Assembly (NCBI RefSeq): GCF_001190925.1
Contig: NZ_CP011072.1
Location: forward strand, 2,542,001-2,606,000
Length of the DNA: 64,000 nt
Origin: Azoarcus sp. CIB
GTDB lineage: Bacteria; Pseudomonadota; Gammaproteobacteria; Burkholderiales; Rhodocyclaceae
Direction: 5' to 3'
The position numbers were made by a program, and so were the translations under genes. Below, one piece after another: positions 60,951 to 64,000 of the stretch. The notes beneath the pieces were generated by a model. The model saw only the letters and a list, made by a program, of their open reading frames with translations. It ran no database searches and was not told the origin of the DNA. Numbering within the stretch: the first letter of the stretch is position 1; each line of letters opens with the position of its first letter.

Positions 60951-62082
60951 GAGTGCGGTCAACGACGTTGCGCGGTTTCAGGCTCATCCGCACGAATTCG
61001 TGCTTGTAGGGCGACTCGCCCACCTTGGTCACGACGCCGCGTCCGAGCTTGTAGCGGTAGTTGTTGGTCATCGGATCGGGCACCGATGATCTAAATCCGT
61101 GATTCGATTCGTTCCTGCCAGGGCCAAGCCAGAGTCCCGAGCGAGCGGGCTTCAGGAGTGCGACGTCAGGGCCATCGACGCCTGCCATGCAATCGACGGT
61201 GCGACCGCGCGGTTTCTCTCCCCTGCCTTGTCGTGATTTGCGCGCCGTCGCATCCCTCCATCGGCAGGTTCGCATCGCGATGCTCATACCGGCGCATAGG
61301 ACAACGGATTGTTCGGTCCGCGGATCTTGCACATTTGAGGATACGAACGTTGTCCGCCGGGTGATGCGGCATATGCCTTAGGCGTATTCAAGGAGACAAA
61401 CCGCGCAGAACGCGTGGCGACTGGAATTGCACCGTTGCGCCCCCTATCCGGGGAATACGCATCCAGTGCTCAACACAACCGAACAAAGCACTTGCGTGAC
61501 TTTCTGCAATATGCCTTTGGCTTACCTAAGAATCGTAAGTCCTTGAATATATAAGGTGCCATACCGGGATAGAACCGGTGACAGCTGGAGCCACACTCAC
61601 CGACGCTTTTCTTTTAAATCAGTACGTTAAGTTAATTTCTGATCTACAAAATCCCGCCAACTACCCCCTTGAAAGCCGCATCAGTGCTAAAGCCTTAGCC
61701 GTTTTGTAGAACGGTTTCGATTGATGACAATGCCCTCAATTTTTCCGCCAATCAATGCTAATTTCCCTTGCGCAAGGCCAGACTGTTCATCGCAAATGCG
61801 AAGCCTACGGTGCGTCTCCACGTTAGCCGGCGGGATCGACAGCCGTGATGCCCGCTGCGGCGCCGGCTCTTCTCCCACCTGCTCGTTCGACAGGCGCGCG
61901 CGCAAACAACCGGACCGAGTGATTGACTGGCCCTGTACCGAATCGCACTCATCACTGCATGACTCAGCCAACTCAGCGACACTCATCCGGGGCACGAGCG
62001 GAACGGCGGCAGCCCGTCTCTGCCACTGCTCCCACGCTTGACATTATTCCCCGAACGTCTCGAATCGACTGTCTTTGTCTTC
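60951..62082. other. region without confident genes, partly AT-rich
   Basis: Open frames exist but none is convincing. A minus-strand frame opening at 61071 (MTNNYRYKLGRGVVTKVGE) looks protein-like for about 38 codons and then runs antisense through DUF3047. Another minus frame (61687-61995, 102 codons) has no known relatives. The stretch 61480-61720 is visibly AT-richer than the rest of the window and contains short stem-loops. Confidence 0.4.
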
Positions 62083-62513
62083 CATTGAGGAATCTCGCCT
62101 TCACGCTGTGCCTGTACTCCGGCCAGATGTGCACGATGACGCAGGCGATCGTCGTGCCGGCCGACGGGATAGCCACCGACCAGGGGCACAAGAGCTACGA
62201 CGAGTTGTGCGCCGATCTGACCGCATCGATCGACAAGTTCCTCGCCGACCAGGCGGTCGCGACCGCCGTGCTGGGTGCGATCCAGTCGCCCGACACCCTC
62301 GCCCGCATCGCGGAGGCGCCCGAGCACGGCCCCGTCATGCTCGCATCGAAGAAGATCGCCCACGCCGAGCTCCCCGGCGCCGAAGTGCGTTCGCCGGTGC
62401 TGCTCGCGTGCGACGCTGCCGACGAGAAGAGCTACATGGAAGAGCGCTTCGGCCCGATCGCCTTCGTCGCCAACCGCTTCCGCGTCGTGCAGCGCCGCTA
62501 CCACGTCGAGTGA
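62083..62513 (+). pseudogene. internal fragment of phenylacetate degradation aldehyde dehydrogenase paaN
   Basis: The frame reads LRNLAFTLCLYSGQMCTMTQ, then IVVPADGIATDQGHKSYDE and VRSPVLLACDAADEKSYMEE, ending RFGPIAFVA. These correspond to the central catalytic part of PaaN (including the region around the nucleophile Cys in SGQMC). Similarity starts abruptly at ~62083 and ends after FGPIAFVA, where an unrelated NRFRVVQRRYHVE tail leads to a stop. Full PaaN is ~550 aa or more, so both ends are missing. Confidence 0.65.
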
Positions 62514-62579
62514 GCGGCCCCGGCGATCGAATCCCCTCCTGACCTCCCCTTCAAGGGGGAGGAACAAGGGGCCGGCAGC

Positions 62580-63041
62580 TCACTCTGGGACTCCCGGCGT
62601 GCCCCCCGCGCTGCGCGGACGCGCCTTCAGGATCGCGCTGGGCTCCCCGCGCAACACCTTGATCAATTCGGCGCGCGCCCGTTCCCGCTCGAGCCCCTGA
62701 GTAACAAGCGCCGCGATCAGTTCGCCGAAGCGCGCCCGGCGCCGCAGTCCCACCTCGCTGGTATCGCGGCGGTCGCGGAAGCAGTCCATCAGGGTCGAGC
62801 CGCACACGCAGTTGCGGAACAGCTCGACGATCACCTGTCCGTCGTCGTCCACCGCCTGCTTGAGTCCGCTGCGGCCGCTGCCCACCCGCTGCGTCTGCGC
62901 AATGTAGTCATCGGCGTCGCGATAACTGCGGCCGCAAGCAGCGCAGCGCTTGGGGAACGCACTGGCGGCAATCTCCCTCAAGCCGGCATAAAGCCCCGCA
63001 TCGATACCGAATTCCTGCCCGTCCGGAACCGTGTCCGCCAT
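62580..63041 (-). CDS. hypothetical protein with paired cysteines
   Basis: A 153-aa soluble protein. Cys residues occur as KRCAACGRSY (~33-38) and RNCVCGSTLMDC (~76-86), suggesting a zinc or Fe-S site. The C-terminal half is Arg-rich and helical (FGELIAALVTQGLERERARA). Pro/Arg-rich last 15 residues. No family is recognised. The ATG at 63041 begins a balanced protein; the frame is open upstream to 63170 but overlaps the neighbouring EAL-REC gene. It is read from the same strand just after that gene and may be co-transcribed. Confidence 0.6.
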   Translation of the reverse strand: MADTVPDGQEFGIDAGLYAGLREIAASAFPKRCAACGRSYRDADDYIAQTQRVGSGRSGLKQAVDDDGQVIVELFRNCVCGSTLMDCFRDRRDTSEVGLRRRARFGELIAALVTQGLERERARAELIKVLRGEPSAILKARPRSAGGTPGVPE

Positions 63042-63102
63042 GACCTGTGCCCTGAAGGCACGCACCCTTCCCGCGCGTGCCTTATCCGTGTCTATTCTCG
63101 GA

Positions 63103-64000
63103 TTATATGCGCGCCTCATCGGCGCATACGCGCGCAAACGCATCACGTATCGTGCTGCGCAGCTCCTCATCGTCCCACGGCTTGAGCAAGAACTTGCTGA
63201 CTGCCCCGCTATTGATCGCGCGTGTTATCGCATCGACGTTTGCGTACCCCGATAGCACCATGCGCACCGTCCTGGGGTGCAGGTCCTTCACGCGCATGAG
63301 AAACTCGCTGCCGTTCATGCCCGGCATCCGCTCGTCGGACAGCAAGACGTGCACCCGATGCCTGGCCAGGATCTCGAGCCCCTCCTGGGCCGATCCCGCG
63401 GTCAGGATGCGGTAGCCATCGCCGCGCAGCAGGCGTTTGAGCGCGTTCAGGACGTTCGGCTCGTCGTCGACCAGCAGCAGGGTCGGCTCCGGCGCGTCCA
63501 CGGCGGCCTCCGCGCGGTTCATGCGCACCCCGCCGCGCAGCATGACAGCGATCGCCTCGCCGTCCACCGGCCGGCTGAAGTAGTAACCCTGGATCTCGTC
63601 GCACCCGCGTCGCCGCAGATATTCCATCTGGAATTCGTTCTCGACCCCCTCCGCGATCACCTTGAGCCGCAGGCTGTGCGCCAGCTGGATCGTCGCGACG
63701 CAGATCGCGGCGTCGCCGGGGTCGGTCGTCACGTCGTTCACAAAGGCGCGGTCGATCTTCAGGTAGTCGAGGGGAAAGCGCTTGAGGCAGGCAAGACTCG
63801 AATAGCCGGTGCCGAAATCGTCGAGCGCGAGCGACACGCCAAGCGTCTTCAGTTTCTGCATCGTGGCCACCGCGTCGTCGACGTCGACCATCGCCGTGCT
63901 CTCGGTGATCTCGAGTTCGAGCCGCGACGCGTCCAGCTTCTCTGCAGCCAGCGACTCGGCAATCATGCGATCGAGCTGGCCCGAATGGAACTGACGGGCC
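63103..64000 (-). CDS. EAL-receiver domain response regulator, C-terminal part
   Basis: The gene enters from the right edge; its 5' end is outside the window. Visible are the second half of an EAL domain (ARQFHSGQLDRMI, LEITEST, DDFGTGYSSLACL, AEGVEN, EIQGYYFSRP) and, after a short linker, a C-terminal receiver domain (LLLVDDEPNVLNAL; phospho-acceptor Asp in LLSDERMPGM; Lys in FLLKPW). A receiver at the C-terminus after an output domain is less usual than the reverse. It probably degrades cyclic di-GMP under phosphorelay control. The cognate kinase is not in the window. Confidence 0.88.
   Translation of the reverse strand, partial: ARQFHSGQLDRMIAESLAAEKLDASRLELEITESTAMVDVDDAVATMQKLKTLGVSLALDDFGTGYSSLACLKRFPLDYLKIDRAFVNDVTTDPGDAAICVATIQLAHSLRLKVIAEGVENEFQMEYLRRRGCDEIQGYYFSRPVDGEAIAVMLRGGVRMNRAEAAVDAPEPTLLLVDDEPNVLNALKRLLRGDGYRILTAGSAQEGLEILARHRVHVLLSDERMPGMNGSEFLMRVKDLHPRTVRMVLSGYANVDAITRAINSGAVSKFLLKPWDDEELRSTIRDAFARVCADEARI

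Noticed and set aside
61550-61610. Possible tRNA gene on the minus strand
   Set aside because: Only a T-arm-like hairpin and acceptor-like 3' end are seen; no D arm, anticodon arm or 5' acceptor strand.

Overview
The window looks like a chromosomal segment of a GC-rich betaproteobacterium, probably of the Azoarcus/Aromatoleum/Thauera type (Rhodocyclales). This is inferred from the gene families (dual GGDEF/EAL proteins, a PHA depolymerase with a ribbon-helix-helix partner, branched-chain-type ABC uptake, ETF, a PaaN remnant) and not from any marker gene. No rRNA, intact tRNA, CRISPR array or complete insertion sequence was seen.

Bases 1-30,000 are a mosaic of envelope, stress and signalling genes. 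They include the N-terminal end of a cyclic beta-glucan synthase, an AI-2E-type permease, small stress proteins (BON lipoprotein, DUF883, DUF3309, DUF1328, lmo0937-like), a dihydrolipoamide dehydrogenase-type enzyme and a cardiolipin synthase. Signalling proteins are dense: two PAS-GGDEF-EAL proteins, an HD-GYP protein, a CheB-CheR-PAS fusion and a Crp-PAS fusion. A ferric-reductase-like flavocytochrome, a PHA depolymerase with its own regulator, a ChaN/M1-peptidase pair and a DUF3616 protein follow.

Bases 30,000-47,100 hold a large catabolic region around a LacI-family regulator (40605-41633). On one side a minus-strand run encodes a substrate-binding protein, LivH, a LivM-LivG fusion, LivF, a quinone oxidoreductase, an SDR, HemB, a hemerythrin and EtfBA. 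On the other side a second minus-strand operon encodes an aldehyde dehydrogenase, an AroE-like dehydrogenase, an FAD-linked hydroxyacid dehydrogenase and a GMC oxidoreductase. Both operons start behind the same 12-bp palindrome (TGAAGCGCTTCA), used as a pair of sites 65-66 bp apart, so the regulator probably controls both. The substrate is unknown.

Bases 47,300-60,950 hold the most unusual system: an arsenosugar-type (rSAM/selenodomain) cluster with an FAD oxidoreductase, ArsM, ArsS, a TVP38-FAD reductase fusion, two glycosyltransferases and a DUF3047 protein. Between its halves lie two exported proteins built from cysteine hexapeptides (NPCAAK), a pentaheme cytochrome, an unfamiliar 262-aa protein, a 37-aa peptide and an ECF sigma/zinc-finger anti-sigma pair. 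A promoter-like motif, GTAAGG - 16 bases - CGAC(N)AA, recurs before nearly every transcription unit here, including the sigma operon, and I did not see it elsewhere. I infer one ECF-controlled, possibly metal(loid)-responsive regulon. Several truncated genes (PPOX, SulP, YeeE/YedE) sit at its seams.

Bases 60,950-64,000 contain an AT-richer stretch without confident genes, an internal fragment of paaN, a small Cys-containing protein and the 3' part of an EAL-REC gene that runs off the window.
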